DNA from: a virus
IMG/VR virus record: IMGVR_UViG_3300010316_000010
Location: 1-56,027 of that record
Strand: one strand, 5' to 3'
DNA: 56,027 bases
Below are positions 6,658 to 14,190 of the stretch, piece after piece. A program made the translations under genes and the position numbers. How positions within the stretch are numbered: the stretch's first letter is position 1; every line of letters begins with the position of its first letter. Under the pieces are notes generated by a model. The model ran no database searches, was not told the origin of the DNA, and was given only the letters and a program-made list of their open reading frames with translations.

Positions 6658-6864
6658 TTATTGTTCTTTCTTCTTGTAGACCTTGATCTCCTCGATACCG
6701 AGGTGCTCCATGATCTTGAACCCCGGAGCGCGATGCCCCCACAGAACAGCGTTTAGGAATGATGGGTAGACTCCGAGCTTGTCCGCGAAGGCTGACTGAG
6801 AAGAGTAACCCCTCAGTTCTTCCTTCAGTGTCTCGATGATCTCTTCTCGTGTTATTATCTGCAC
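6658..6864 (-). CDS. Cro/XRE-like DNA-binding protein, 68 aa
   Basis: A short helix-turn-helix protein: SQSAFADKLGVYPSFLNAVL fits helices 2-3 of the lambda-repressor/Cro fold, followed by GHRAPGFKIMEHLGIEEI. Probably a transcriptional regulator of the early genes. I chose the GTG at 6864, which overlaps the upstream stop and has GGAAAG nine bases upstream. The downstream promoter at 6623-6652 is an obvious candidate target, though this is inference. Confidence 0.65.
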   Translation of the reverse strand: MQIITREEIIETLKEELRGYSSQSAFADKLGVYPSFLNAVLWGHRAPGFKIMEHLGIEEIKVYKKKEQ

Positions 6865-7310
6865 AATATCTTTCCTATCTTCTCCCAGTCCCAGTTCTCC
6901 GGACCACCGGAGCAGACGATCAGCGGTTCTGGTCCTTTGAGTCCGTGCTTCCCGAGTTCCGAGACGACGCGACCCGAGTGGAGCCAAATCTCGTCGACAG
7001 GCGCACCGAGGCGCACCCCACCCTGAGTTTGTCTCCGAGTCGCCACGAACACGCGACCTCCTCGAATCGTACGTTCTCTGATCCAACCGATCTGCTCGGT
7101 TCGCAGACCGACGGACCAAGCATCAGTCTTCTTGAACTCGATCCAGCCCTCCACACCCACGATCCACCCGTCTCCGGACGGGTGGCTCGTCGATGCGCAG
7201 AAGTTCGAGTCAGGAATCCCGCGCCCCGTCCCTCCGGTCTCGACGGACTGCCAGTGCCACCCCCGCCGGAGTTTATCTCGGAACTTGTCTCGCAGTCCGC
7301 CGTCGATCAT
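6855..7310 (-). CDS. PD-(D/E)XK-like nuclease, 151 aa
   Basis: Residues around 33 (RGIPDSN), 58 (WIEFKK) and 70 (RTEQIGWI) give the spacing of the restriction-endonuclease-like core used by VRR-NUC and phage resolvase-like nucleases: PD, then E-x-K, then a Q-containing helix. The next strand, GGRVFVATRR, also fits. Likely processes branched or host DNA. Leader AGCAGTTGGAGAACTAACG precedes the ATG, and an element shared with the gene at 1528 lies upstream. Confidence 0.6.
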   Translation of the reverse strand: MIDGGLRDKFRDKLRRGWHWQSVETGGTGRGIPDSNFCASTSHPSGDGWIVGVEGWIEFKKTDAWSVGLRTEQIGWIRERTIRGGRVFVATRRQTQGGVRLGAPVDEIWLHSGRVVSELGKHGLKGPEPLIVCSGGPENWDWEKIGKILCR

Positions 7311-7339
7311 CGTTAGTTCTCCAACTGCTGTGCGGGCCG

Positions 7340-7374
7340 TACACTCTCAGTTTGCCCTACCCGCACCTACCACC
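7340..7374 (-). repeat. Upstream element shared with 1744-1779
   Basis: Second copy of the element described at 1744-1779, about 30 bp upstream of the nuclease start, within the 119-bp gap between two genes. No other gene is visible in that gap. Confidence 0.5.
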
Positions 7375-7429
7375 CCAAAACAGCGTTCCTGACCGCTGGG
7401 CGACCGCGCCAGCGCGTCTGACGCGTCAT

Positions 7430-8095
7430 CTACCGCATGTAGTGGCGTGCGGTGTGCAAAACGTCGCCGTCGAAGTCCTGTTTGGTGATCCAGGAGAGGT
7501 AGCTCTGCGGCACCTCAGACCAGAGTTCGCCGAAGTGCTTGCCGAACCCGACCTTCTTGAGCAGAATGGGGGCAGTGCTGAGGTAAATCAGCTCCTCGAC
7601 GCTGCGATCCTTCGCCAAGAATTCCAGGAGTTTCTGAGTCACCCACGCGTCGTAGAGGGCGCGGTGAGCCAAGACCCCCGCCTCAGCGGGCATGTCCGAC
7701 CAGTCCAGACCGAACTCGTAGGCGAGCGACATGTTCTTGTGCGACTCGGCGTCGGGAAGAAGGTGCATGGCGAGTCGATACGTGCAGATCCAAGGTTTCT
7801 CCTGCATCCACTTCGGGAGAAACGCCTTGTCGAAGGCAGCGTTGTGAGCAGCGAATACGATGTCATCCTCCGGACCGCAGCAGTAGTCGATCACAGACTC
7901 GAGAGTCGGCGCATCAGCGACCATCTCTTCTGTAATGTGGTGCGTCGCCATCGCTCCGAAGCTGATCTTGTGCTCGGGTTTGATGAGACTGTGGTGGTAG
8001 TCTCCGATCTTGTCTACAGTCGCAAACTCCACGACGCTGTTCGTCAGTGGGTCGAATCCGGTAGTCTCGGTGTCGATAGTCCAGATGTTAGTCAT
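7430..8095 (-). CDS. DnaQ-family 3'-5' exonuclease (ExoX-like), 221 aa
   Basis: DEDD-type exonuclease that removes nucleotides from 3' ends. Exo I is DTETTGFD (residues 8-15), Exo II AHNAAFDKAF (about 89-98) and Exo III HRALYDAW (about 149-156), the DEDDh form. The C-terminal part (GKHFGELWSEVPQSYLSWI) matches the small GKHKG..VPxxYLxW domain seen in ExoX. It may supply repair or host-DNA degradation. It has its own promoter region shared back to back with the gene at 8156. Confidence 0.85.
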   Translation of the reverse strand: MTNIWTIDTETTGFDPLTNSVVEFATVDKIGDYHHSLIKPEHKISFGAMATHHITEEMVADAPTLESVIDYCCGPEDDIVFAAHNAAFDKAFLPKWMQEKPWICTYRLAMHLLPDAESHKNMSLAYEFGLDWSDMPAEAGVLAHRALYDAWVTQKLLEFLAKDRSVEELIYLSTAPILLKKVGFGKHFGELWSEVPQSYLSWITKQDFDGDVLHTARHYMR

Positions 8096-8101
8096 GTCGG
8101 G

Positions 8102-8153
8102 TTGTCCTGTGATTGTTCCGCGATTATACTACAAACTACCAAAGGAGTTACAA
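8102..8153. promoter_or_regulatory. Divergent promoters with overlapping -10 boxes
   Basis: Plus strand: TTGTCC (8102-8107), 17-base spacer, TATACT (8125-8130), driving the gene at 8156. Minus strand: TATAAT (8123-8128) with a weak TTGTAA 19 bases upstream (8148-8153), driving the exonuclease. The two -10 boxes overlap, so the promoters should compete. Confidence 0.6.
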
Positions 8154-8155
8154 TC

Positions 8156-8818
8156 ATGCAACACGTACACGAAATTCCGAGAATGCGTCGTACGAAGCAC
8201 GACTTCACGACCTACACTGACGCTCAACTTCTCAGCGCGTTCAACGCCGTGAATACTCGAGAGATACGGCACTTCTCTGATCGTCAGGTCCTCGAGAGGC
8301 GACTCATCCAGCTTCTCGACAGCCGAGAGCTGATGCTGGACTGGTTCGCGAACGGCAGTGAGATTATGATAACGGAGGACGGCGTCGCCATATACTCACT
8401 GCGAAACCACCCGAGCAACCGAGTTGCTCTCGGTCACGCGGCAGACTACAAGGATCTGATCATCCACATGCTGGTGGACGAGAACCCGAAGACTGGTCGC
8501 TCCATGCGACGATTCGACCTGTACGAGGAGGGTATCTCAGTCGCCGACTACGTCGCCCGCTGCATGGTGCTGATGGGTGAGAAAAATGGCAGAGTATGGG
8601 CTCATCAGGACCTGAGGTGGGACGTAGCTCGCGGCTTCATATCGCTGGAGTGTCCGTACACGGGGGAGACTATCATCAAGGTGGAGCAGTTCGACACGTG
8701 GTGGATCGGCGTAATAGCTATGAGTCGAAAGAAGCGCGACAAGGAGAGATACGAGCGCGGCGAGATACCGCGCCCGACATTCATGGAACCGGAAGATATC
8801 AGTCAGACAGTTTCTTGA
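8156..8818 (+). CDS. NPK-domain protein, 220 aa
   Basis: One of only four plus-strand genes. The start ATG follows AAAGGAG and the promoter at 8102-8130. Residues about 112-170 contain a degenerate copy of a small domain found also at 19597-20280 and 55489-55812: NPKTGRSMRRFDLYEEG ... DLRWDVARGFISL. In this copy the middle is expanded by about 15 residues. The rest (HFSDRQVLERRLIQLLDSREL and a basic tail) is unrecognised. The domain is common in uncharacterised mobile-element proteins; role unknown. Its end overlaps the convergent gene at 8799 by 20 bases. Confidence 0.7.
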   Translation: MQHVHEIPRMRRTKHDFTTYTDAQLLSAFNAVNTREIRHFSDRQVLERRLIQLLDSRELMLDWFANGSEIMITEDGVAIYSLRNHPSNRVALGHAADYKDLIIHMLVDENPKTGRSMRRFDLYEEGISVADYVARCMVLMGEKNGRVWAHQDLRWDVARGFISLECPYTGETIIKVEQFDTWWIGVIAMSRKKRDKERYERGEIPRPTFMEPEDISQTVS

Positions 8819-9044
8819 TAATGTCTTCGTAGACTTCGTCTACAGTCTGCGGGTGCGCTGTGGTGAGTTTCTTGTGAACTATGCTTCGCACCTTGTCAGA
8901 CAGAGTTGAAACTTTTCTCACATGTTCTCTGTCCAGAGTACACCCCCTGCATCTACAGTTATCGAAGTATCTGTGTTCGTTACCGTAGATGCAGGTAACT
9001 GTCTCATCTTCTTTTTCTGCCGCCCAGCCTCTACTACTTCCCAT
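8799..9044 (-). CDS. Small Cys-rich protein, 81 aa
   Basis: CIYGNEHRYFDNCRCRGC contains four cysteines plus histidine within 18 residues, suggesting a zinc-binding knuckle. I chose the ATG at 9044, nine bases after the polymerase stop and preceded by AGCAACATAGGAGCGAAA, the early leader. The C-terminus is helical. Function unknown; the position after the polymerase suggests a replication accessory. Confidence 0.55.
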   Translation of the reverse strand: MGSSRGWAAEKEDETVTCIYGNEHRYFDNCRCRGCTLDREHVRKVSTLSDKVRSIVHKKLTTAHPQTVDEVYEDIIKKLSD

Positions 9045-9052
9045 TTTCGCTC

Positions 9053-11041
9053 CTATGTTGCTATCTGTGCCATCGCTGTGTTGAACTTGGCATCGTAACC
9101 ATCTTTCTCTTTGGCTGTCCCCCAAGTTTTCCCGAACTCAGCGTCGACGACGACGGGTACGCTCAGCTTGACTGACTCCACCATGCAAGCCTGAGCAATC
9201 TCAGCCTGACGCTCTGTACTAAAACTGAAATCTAACTCGTCGTGCATCTGTAGTAGGGGCAGAAGACCTTCTTTCCAACACATACGCATAGAAAGTTTCG
9301 TCTGCCGCGCGGCCGAGCCTTGGATCAACCAGTTGAGCGACTTGTGTGTGAACGCTCTGCGGAGGTTGCCGGACCAAGGGTGATCAGGGTCGGACATCCG
9401 CCGCATAGCTTCCTCGCGGTCACACGGCCCCAGAGGTTTTCCGCTGCGGGCAGCTTCCTTGTAGTCTACCCATCGCGGTTCCCAGCGCTCGAAGCGAACC
9501 CGCGCACCGTCGATGAGCCGGATGTACCCCCGCCTCCCCGCGACTGACTGCACGAACTCGGAGAGGCGCTTCACGAAAGGTGCCTCCTCATCGTACTGCT
9601 CCATCGTAGCCTTCGCCTCCTCCAACGTCATGCCCGTCATGAGTGCGAACTTCGGCACACCAGCCCCGAAGGCTTTCGCGAAGTTTACATCTTTGGCGCG
9701 GCGGCGGGGGAGACCTGTCAGTTCTGCTACGAGACTGTGAAAGTCTGTACGAGGATCGTCGTTGTAGCGAGCCACAGGCTTGTCCGCACCCTGCACTCCA
9801 CAGGCGTGTGCGAAGTGTACGATCAGGCGATACTCCTGCTGCGAGTAGTCCAGCGCACCCCAGACCTCACCGTGCTCCGGCATGAACAGGCCGCGAATAG
9901 AGTCAGCGATCTCGGGGTCGCGCGACGGCATCTGCTGTAGCGGGGGATCACTGTAGGCGAAGCGGCTGGTCTTCGTGCCGCCGCGATCGTTCTTGAACTG
10001 GTGGATCTCGGCGTGGATGCGACCGCGGTGAGCGTAGTCGATGAGATACCCCTGCACGAACTTGTCCCCAGCGTCGTGCATCTTGTGGGTCCGCGCTACG
10101 AGTTGCGGGAGCCAGTGGTCGATCTTGTTCATCCAGTCAGCCTGGAAGGACGGCGCACCTTTCTCCGTGTAAGGATACACGATATTCTCGTCTTTGAACC
10201 ACTTTTCGAGGAACTTGGGCGACTTGACGTCTTTCATTGTGACGTCGCGCCCCATGCAGAGTTTACGACTCAACTCAGCCAGAGCATCGTCGCGTTTGGT
10301 CAGCAGGTCGTCGCGGATTTCTGGTGCGCGGCGCGTGTCGAACCGAACACCCCTCCGACGCATAGCCATCACCATCGGTATCAGGTCGCGCTCCAGCCCG
10401 TAACTCTCAGTAATATTCTGCGCCTGTATCTGGGGCCAGAACTTCTCGTACAGTTTCAGTGTACTGACGGCGTCCTGCTCAGCATACGGGGCCACGAACC
10501 GAGCAGGCAGTTTCCAGAGCTCACCTTTCGGGTTGTAGCCGAAGGCTCGGGCAGCATCTTGCAACATACTCTCATCTTTGCCCTCGATCCCCTGCCACTT
10601 GCAGAGGCTGTCCAGATTGTAGGTGAGGCGCTGCTCGTCGAGTGAGTAGGCCATAGCAAGAGTATCGTGGAACTTCTCGGGTGTAGGTATATCCCACTCT
10701 GCACTGATCCAGCCGAGGTCGTACGCGGCGTTCTGGAATACGATCCACTCGTCGGCTCCCATGTGGTCCCGCAGCCACCGACCCACATTCTCGTGCGGGA
10801 AGTTGTCAGTCTCGGGGTGGGCGACCGGGACGTAGACACTCCCCCGCTTGGAGGCCATGCTGACCCCCACGATTTTCCCTGCACCGTACACCCATCCGGG
10901 ACCTCGGCTGTTTGCGAGACCATCGTCGCGCGTCTCGGTATCGATCGCTATGACGCCAGACCCGCGAAGGTCTGGCAATTCTTTCGGCACTACCCAGTCA
11001 CTCTTGGGCAGGAGGAAGTCCATGGGGAGTTGATCAGCCAT
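9053..11041 (-). CDS. Family A DNA polymerase with proofreading domain, 662 aa
   Basis: Replicative polymerase. The exonuclease domain has DTE (about residues 34-36), NAAYDL (about 104-109) and YAEQDAVST (about 186-194), so all acidic residues are present. Polymerase motif A is DYSQQEYRL (about 398-406), motif B RRRAKDVNFAKAFGAG (about 446-461) and motif C HDE (about 600-602). There is no 5' nuclease domain. Motif B has AKAFG where most family A enzymes have GxxYG, a Tyr-to-Phe change at the position linked to ddNTP discrimination and fidelity. The ATG at 11041 overlaps the upstream stop by one base. Sits with nucleotide-pool genes, as in phages with altered bases. Confidence 0.93.
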   Translation of the reverse strand: MADQLPMDFLLPKSDWVVPKELPDLRGSGVIAIDTETRDDGLANSRGPGWVYGAGKIVGVSMASKRGSVYVPVAHPETDNFPHENVGRWLRDHMGADEWIVFQNAAYDLGWISAEWDIPTPEKFHDTLAMAYSLDEQRLTYNLDSLCKWQGIEGKDESMLQDAARAFGYNPKGELWKLPARFVAPYAEQDAVSTLKLYEKFWPQIQAQNITESYGLERDLIPMVMAMRRRGVRFDTRRAPEIRDDLLTKRDDALAELSRKLCMGRDVTMKDVKSPKFLEKWFKDENIVYPYTEKGAPSFQADWMNKIDHWLPQLVARTHKMHDAGDKFVQGYLIDYAHRGRIHAEIHQFKNDRGGTKTSRFAYSDPPLQQMPSRDPEIADSIRGLFMPEHGEVWGALDYSQQEYRLIVHFAHACGVQGADKPVARYNDDPRTDFHSLVAELTGLPRRRAKDVNFAKAFGAGVPKFALMTGMTLEEAKATMEQYDEEAPFVKRLSEFVQSVAGRRGYIRLIDGARVRFERWEPRWVDYKEAARSGKPLGPCDREEAMRRMSDPDHPWSGNLRRAFTHKSLNWLIQGSAARQTKLSMRMCWKEGLLPLLQMHDELDFSFSTERQAEIAQACMVESVKLSVPVVVDAEFGKTWGTAKEKDGYDAKFNTAMAQIAT

Positions 11042-11415
11042 CAGATATCTATCATCGGGACGTAGCCGCGACCAGTCGGACACTCTACCTTGGCTTGACG
11101 CGGGCCGCGAGAATAGGTTCGCATTGCTGCGGTCTCAGTATCCTCAGCGGTGAGGCGTTCGCGCACACGGTCAGCACTCAGTTTGGAGTATCCGGCCATG
11201 TCGTCCCAGTGGTCAGCGATGTCAGGGTTGCCAGTGACCACGCGCCCCATCTTGTGGGCGATCATGTGCAGTGTCTCTTTCTGATCGTCTGCCAGCATGT
11301 TCCAGTTGCGGTGACTCTGTAGAACACGCATCAGCTCCTGCGTACAGTTCGCGTGTTCGGTGTAGTCTCCGTGGGTCTTGGCCCGCTCTTGTAGGATTTT
11401 GTCGATGTCGGTCAT
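11041..11415 (-). CDS. MazZ/DUF6378-like protein, 124 aa
   Basis: Helical protein with ERAKTHGDY at the start and QKETLHMIAHKMGRVVTG...DHWDDMAGY in the middle. This is the DUF6378 pattern, a MazG-like group that includes the dGTP/dATP diphosphohydrolase MazZ of diaminopurine phages. MazG-type enzymes cleave dNTPs to dNMPs and PPi. Here it lies between an HD nucleotidase and PolA, the same company as in Z-genome phages, but no purZ is seen. Likely trims a canonical dNTP from the pool. SD AAAAAGGA precedes the ATG. Confidence 0.7.
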   Translation of the reverse strand: MTDIDKILQERAKTHGDYTEHANCTQELMRVLQSHRNWNMLADDQKETLHMIAHKMGRVVTGNPDIADHWDDMAGYSKLSADRVRERLTAEDTETAAMRTYSRGPRQAKVECPTGRGYVPMIDI

Positions 11416-11918
11416 CTTATGGTTCCTTTTTCTACGAACTTGGCGACTGCAAGGTTTTCATGCGGTGTCTCACACATCTGGAGCGCGGCCTCGAGTGTGC
11501 GATCGATGATCGGTTGAGCCAAGGTGTTCCCCTTGGCCCGCTCTTCTACGCCGTACTCCCACATCTCGAGCAGATCGCATATCTTGAGATAGCGGTGCTC
11601 GTCGACGGTGGTGCTGTCCTCGGGGTCGACACCATCCAGGAGTTTGCTGCGGTGAATTGCTTCCACGCGATCATACGCAGCCTTCATGTCAGAGTTCTCG
11701 CGCTTGACTGGAAACGGTGCATCACCTGTCTTCACCTCGCCGACGTCGTGGTAGATTACAGCACGAATTGCGTTCAGACTAGGTAGCCCGAATATCTGGT
11801 CGTAGATGCGCAGAACGTGCCACGTGTGCTCGGCGACTGTCTGCTCACGAATGACGGGCCACGTGTGATAACGCTTGACGAGTCCCGCGTACCGGAGGCT
11901 ATCTGTTGGGATATTCAT
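11412..11918 (-). CDS. HD-domain 5'-deoxynucleotidase (YfbR/DatZ-like), 168 aa
   Basis: Metal-dependent HD phosphohydrolase. H31 (AEHTWHVL), H57-D58 (YHDVGEVKTGD) and D115 (KICDLLE) supply the HD metal site, and TGDAPFPVKR matches the substrate loop of YfbR-type 5'-deoxynucleotidases. DatZ, the dATP triphosphohydrolase of diaminopurine phages, has the same fold. It probably hydrolyses dNMP or dNTP to bias the pool. The ATG at 11918 follows GGAGAAAG; ATGA overlaps couple it to both neighbours. Confidence 0.8.
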   Translation of the reverse strand: MNIPTDSLRYAGLVKRYHTWPVIREQTVAEHTWHVLRIYDQIFGLPSLNAIRAVIYHDVGEVKTGDAPFPVKRENSDMKAAYDRVEAIHRSKLLDGVDPEDSTTVDEHRYLKICDLLEMWEYGVEERAKGNTLAQPIIDRTLEAALQMCETPHENLAVAKFVEKGTIR

Positions 11919-12109
11919 ACGATTTCTTTCTCCACTGCGAGCCACTCTGGAATCCAGAGTGTGTAGATACCGTCGTGACCACTCTCCTCAAGCTGGCACT
12001 GGCTCTTCGGAACCCAGACAGCCTCTTCAGGTATGCTGTCTGTCACGAGCCACTCCGAACTTGTCTCGTGCAGAAGTTGCACACTGACGTCGATAACCTC
12101 ATCCATCAC
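11915..12109 (-). CDS. Hypothetical protein, 64 aa
   Basis: Small acidic protein (MMDEVIDVSVQLLHE ... GIYTLWIPEWLAVEKEIV), unrecognised, coupled by ATGA overlaps between the thymidylate-synthase homologue and the HD enzyme. Confidence 0.55.
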   Translation of the reverse strand: MMDEVIDVSVQLLHETSSEWLVTDSIPEEAVWVPKSQCQLEESGHDGIYTLWIPEWLAVEKEIV

Positions 12110-13065
12110 TCAGCTCCGATATACTGTAGAACAGCTTTGCGCCAGTCAGCAGCACGAATCAACTTCGCCCAGCGAGCAGCCTCGTCCCCCCGCTTCTGCC
12201 TGTGGTAGCGATGAGCTTCCCACATCGGCAGCGCGACTTCCAGGAAGAAGCTGTTGGAGTACGACGCACCCATCGGGTCTACGAAGAACTTGCTCAGGTC
12301 TAAGTCCCACGTCTGCCAGTTCTGCACGATCGGGTACGTGCCGGGATAGTCCTCCAAGTTGTCCGACTGGAACTTGGACTCCACAGCTTCGTAGAGGTGC
12401 CAGTTGTTGCTGATCTGGTAGTATCGGCCGACAGGTACGCCGATCCGCGCAGCCATGTACTCCTGTAGAAAGCTAAAGTGAACAGCATTCGCACCGTAGC
12501 AGCCCCAGACCACGTCGTTAGACCTGCACATCACAGTGATGTCGAGACGACCATCTACGATGCGGGGATAGAGCTGCGTGTTGCATGGAACATCTTTAGC
12601 GGGGGAGCCTGACTTCGTGTGCTTCGAGCTCTCGAGATCACAGGTTGCGTCCCACATCTGGATAACGACACGGCGATCTTTGTTGTCTCGGGCAAGGCGG
12701 GAACATACTTCTGCAATCTGGTCGTAACCGAAGTGGTTGCGCCACCGATAACCATACGCGCCGAACATCTTACCGTTTTCTTCTGCGTAGCGGCTAGAGA
12801 AATCACCCACGAACTGGTCGAGCCACTTAGCATCATCAGTACCGCGCATCATCCACAGGCACTCGAAGAAGTGGAAGAACGGGTTGGCTCGGCGAGCGGT
12901 GTTGAACAGCACCCGCTCCGTAGGTCGGTTGTATATCGTCGTGACTGGTGCGGTTGACACGATGACAGGTCCGTTGCGGCTGTCCTCCCGAACACCGTAG
13001 TCCTGCATCCTGTAGACTGCTTTCTCGTAGGCGTCGTTGACGTTGTTTGCATCAATCACTAGCAC
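12106..13065 (-). CDS. Thymidylate-synthase-family enzyme (TS or dUMP hydroxymethylase), 319 aa
   Basis: Transfers a one-carbon unit from methylenetetrahydrofolate to C5 of a pyrimidine nucleotide. Catalytic cysteine C161 is in KDVPCNTQLYP; the phosphate/base loop is RSND (181-184) followed by GCYGANAVHFSFL, in which N193 aligns with the Asn that selects uracil over cytosine. GAYGYRWR and RRVVIQMWDA also match the family. The sequence is far from canonical ThyA (no LGLPFNI). Because pyrophosphorylase and glycosyltransferase genes of thymine hypermodification lie nearby, it may make 5-hydroxymethyl-dUMP rather than dTMP; sequence alone does not decide. Confidence 0.85.
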   Translation of the reverse strand: MLVIDANNVNDAYEKAVYRMQDYGVREDSRNGPVIVSTAPVTTIYNRPTERVLFNTARRANPFFHFFECLWMMRGTDDAKWLDQFVGDFSSRYAEENGKMFGAYGYRWRNHFGYDQIAEVCSRLARDNKDRRVVIQMWDATCDLESSKHTKSGSPAKDVPCNTQLYPRIVDGRLDITVMCRSNDVVWGCYGANAVHFSFLQEYMAARIGVPVGRYYQISNNWHLYEAVESKFQSDNLEDYPGTYPIVQNWQTWDLDLSKFFVDPMGASYSNSFFLEVALPMWEAHRYHRQKRGDEAARWAKLIRAADWRKAVLQYIGAE

Positions 13066-13379
13066 AGTGTTCTTCTCCTGTTTTCTGACCCGTGCGGGTC
13101 GTTCTTCTTGGTTGAGTAGGCGTACATCAGCTCAGCTATCTTCTCTGCTTTCTTCATCACAGCCTCTATCTCCTGCAAGTCGATCCCGGTGCTTTCACGA
13201 AGATGGATCTTCTGTACAGCGATCAGGATAGCTGTGTTGTAGACACACAGATCATGCGTCTGGCTGACGCCGTTCAGCATGTCGATCGCCCACGTGCAGG
13301 CTGAGTAGACGCGTGTCTTCAGTTGTGGGACTTCACAGTCGCACAGCGGATGCACCGAGTTTGGTGAGTCATCAGCCAT
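13059..13379 (-). CDS. Hypothetical protein, 106 aa
   Basis: Helical protein, Cys in the first part (PLCDCEVP), then two long helices (EAVMKKAEKIAELMYAYS). Not recognised. Coupled by overlaps to the glycosyltransferase upstream and the TS homologue downstream, so probably part of the same process. Confidence 0.6.
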   Translation of the reverse strand: MADDSPNSVHPLCDCEVPQLKTRVYSACTWAIDMLNGVSQTHDLCVYNTAILIAVQKIHLRESTGIDLQEIEAVMKKAEKIAELMYAYSTKKNDPHGSENRRRTLC

Positions 13380-14190
13380 TCTCCAGAGCTTTCTTCCAGT
13401 AGACAGTCACCTCAGTGCGCTCGCCAGCCATGCGCCCCGTCTTGTTGACTTTGATGCGCGTATTGACGTAGGCGGGGTGAAGTGCTACCAGAGCTTCGGC
13501 CGTCACCTTGAGTTGGTCCTGATCGCGCACACCCTCGAGGCCTCCTGGACTGTCGGCTGAGCGTTGGTCCTGCGCCCAGTGGTAGGTGACGATATTCTTG
13601 TGCCCCATACGCAGAAGTTGGAGGGTCACGTCCAAGTCCTCCCGCCCCTCGACCTCGGTCCGATACCGCACAGCGCCCGACTTGAAGTGGTCGAGCCTGA
13701 ACCCGACGCAGCGGATGCAGCGCGTCGCCTCCGCTACAGCGTGAAGACCTTTCCTGTGGTTGTTACCGTCACGCGTACTGACGCCGACGTGGTGAGTTTC
13801 GTCGAGGGTCCTCCACATCCAGTCGAACATCGCGCGGTCGTCGTTCGGCAGGGAAGGTTTCAGACGGTAGTCCCAGCCGTTCTCGTCAGGTTGAAAACCA
13901 CCGCGCGAAGCAAACTTCAAGTCATCGTCGACCATGATGATTTTGTCGTAGCCCCTGCTCACGGCATTGTTCACAATCCACTGGCGCGTCGTGGCGATAC
14001 CGCTGACAGCGCCATCTGGAATGATCCACAGGTTGTCTCTGCTGCGACCGAGCTTCGTGATCAAGGCTTGGTAGAGCGGCGCTTCATCTTGCCGAACGAC
14101 CAGTGTCAGCGGTAGATCGCGCGGAAGATTGGTGAGTGAAGTCGCCTCACCGTTAGAGTGTCTGCGGTACGTCGGGACGACTATAAGCAT
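13372..14190 (-). CDS. TET-associated-type glycosyltransferase (TAGT-like), 272 aa
   Basis: GT-A fold glycosyltransferase. VVPTYRR starts the first strand, IIMVDDDLKF (about 84-93) is the DxD metal/nucleotide-sugar site, HVGVSTRDGNN (134-144) follows, and EDLDVTLQLLR (184-194) matches the catalytic E-D-x-D segment of the TET/JBP-associated glycosyltransferases, proposed to glycosylate hydroxymethylated pyrimidines in phage DNA. It ends YWKKAL, also typical of that group. No TET/JBP dioxygenase is seen here, so the acceptor may come from the TS homologue. Overlaps the sugar-nucleotide epimerase by ten bases, suggesting that enzyme supplies its donor. Confidence 0.75.
   Translation of the reverse strand: MLIVVPTYRRHSNGEATSLTNLPRDLPLTLVVRQDEAPLYQALITKLGRSRDNLWIIPDGAVSGIATTRQWIVNNAVSRGYDKIIMVDDDLKFASRGGFQPDENGWDYRLKPSLPNDDRAMFDWMWRTLDETHHVGVSTRDGNNHRKGLHAVAEATRCIRCVGFRLDHFKSGAVRYRTEVEGREDLDVTLQLLRMGHKNIVTYHWAQDQRSADSPGGLEGVRDQDQLKVTAEALVALHPAYVNTRIKVNKTGRMAGERTEVTVYWKKALENG

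Noticed and set aside
6658-6864. Temperate lifestyle suggested by the Cro-like protein
   Set aside because: No integrase, CI-type repressor pair, attachment site or partition genes; small HTH proteins are common in lytic phages.
9053-11918. Diaminopurine (Z) genome module: PolA, MazZ-like and DatZ-like genes adjacent
   Set aside because: No purZ (adenylosuccinate-synthetase-like) gene is visible in the window, and the HD protein looks closer to YfbR. The thymine-modification genes explain the context better.
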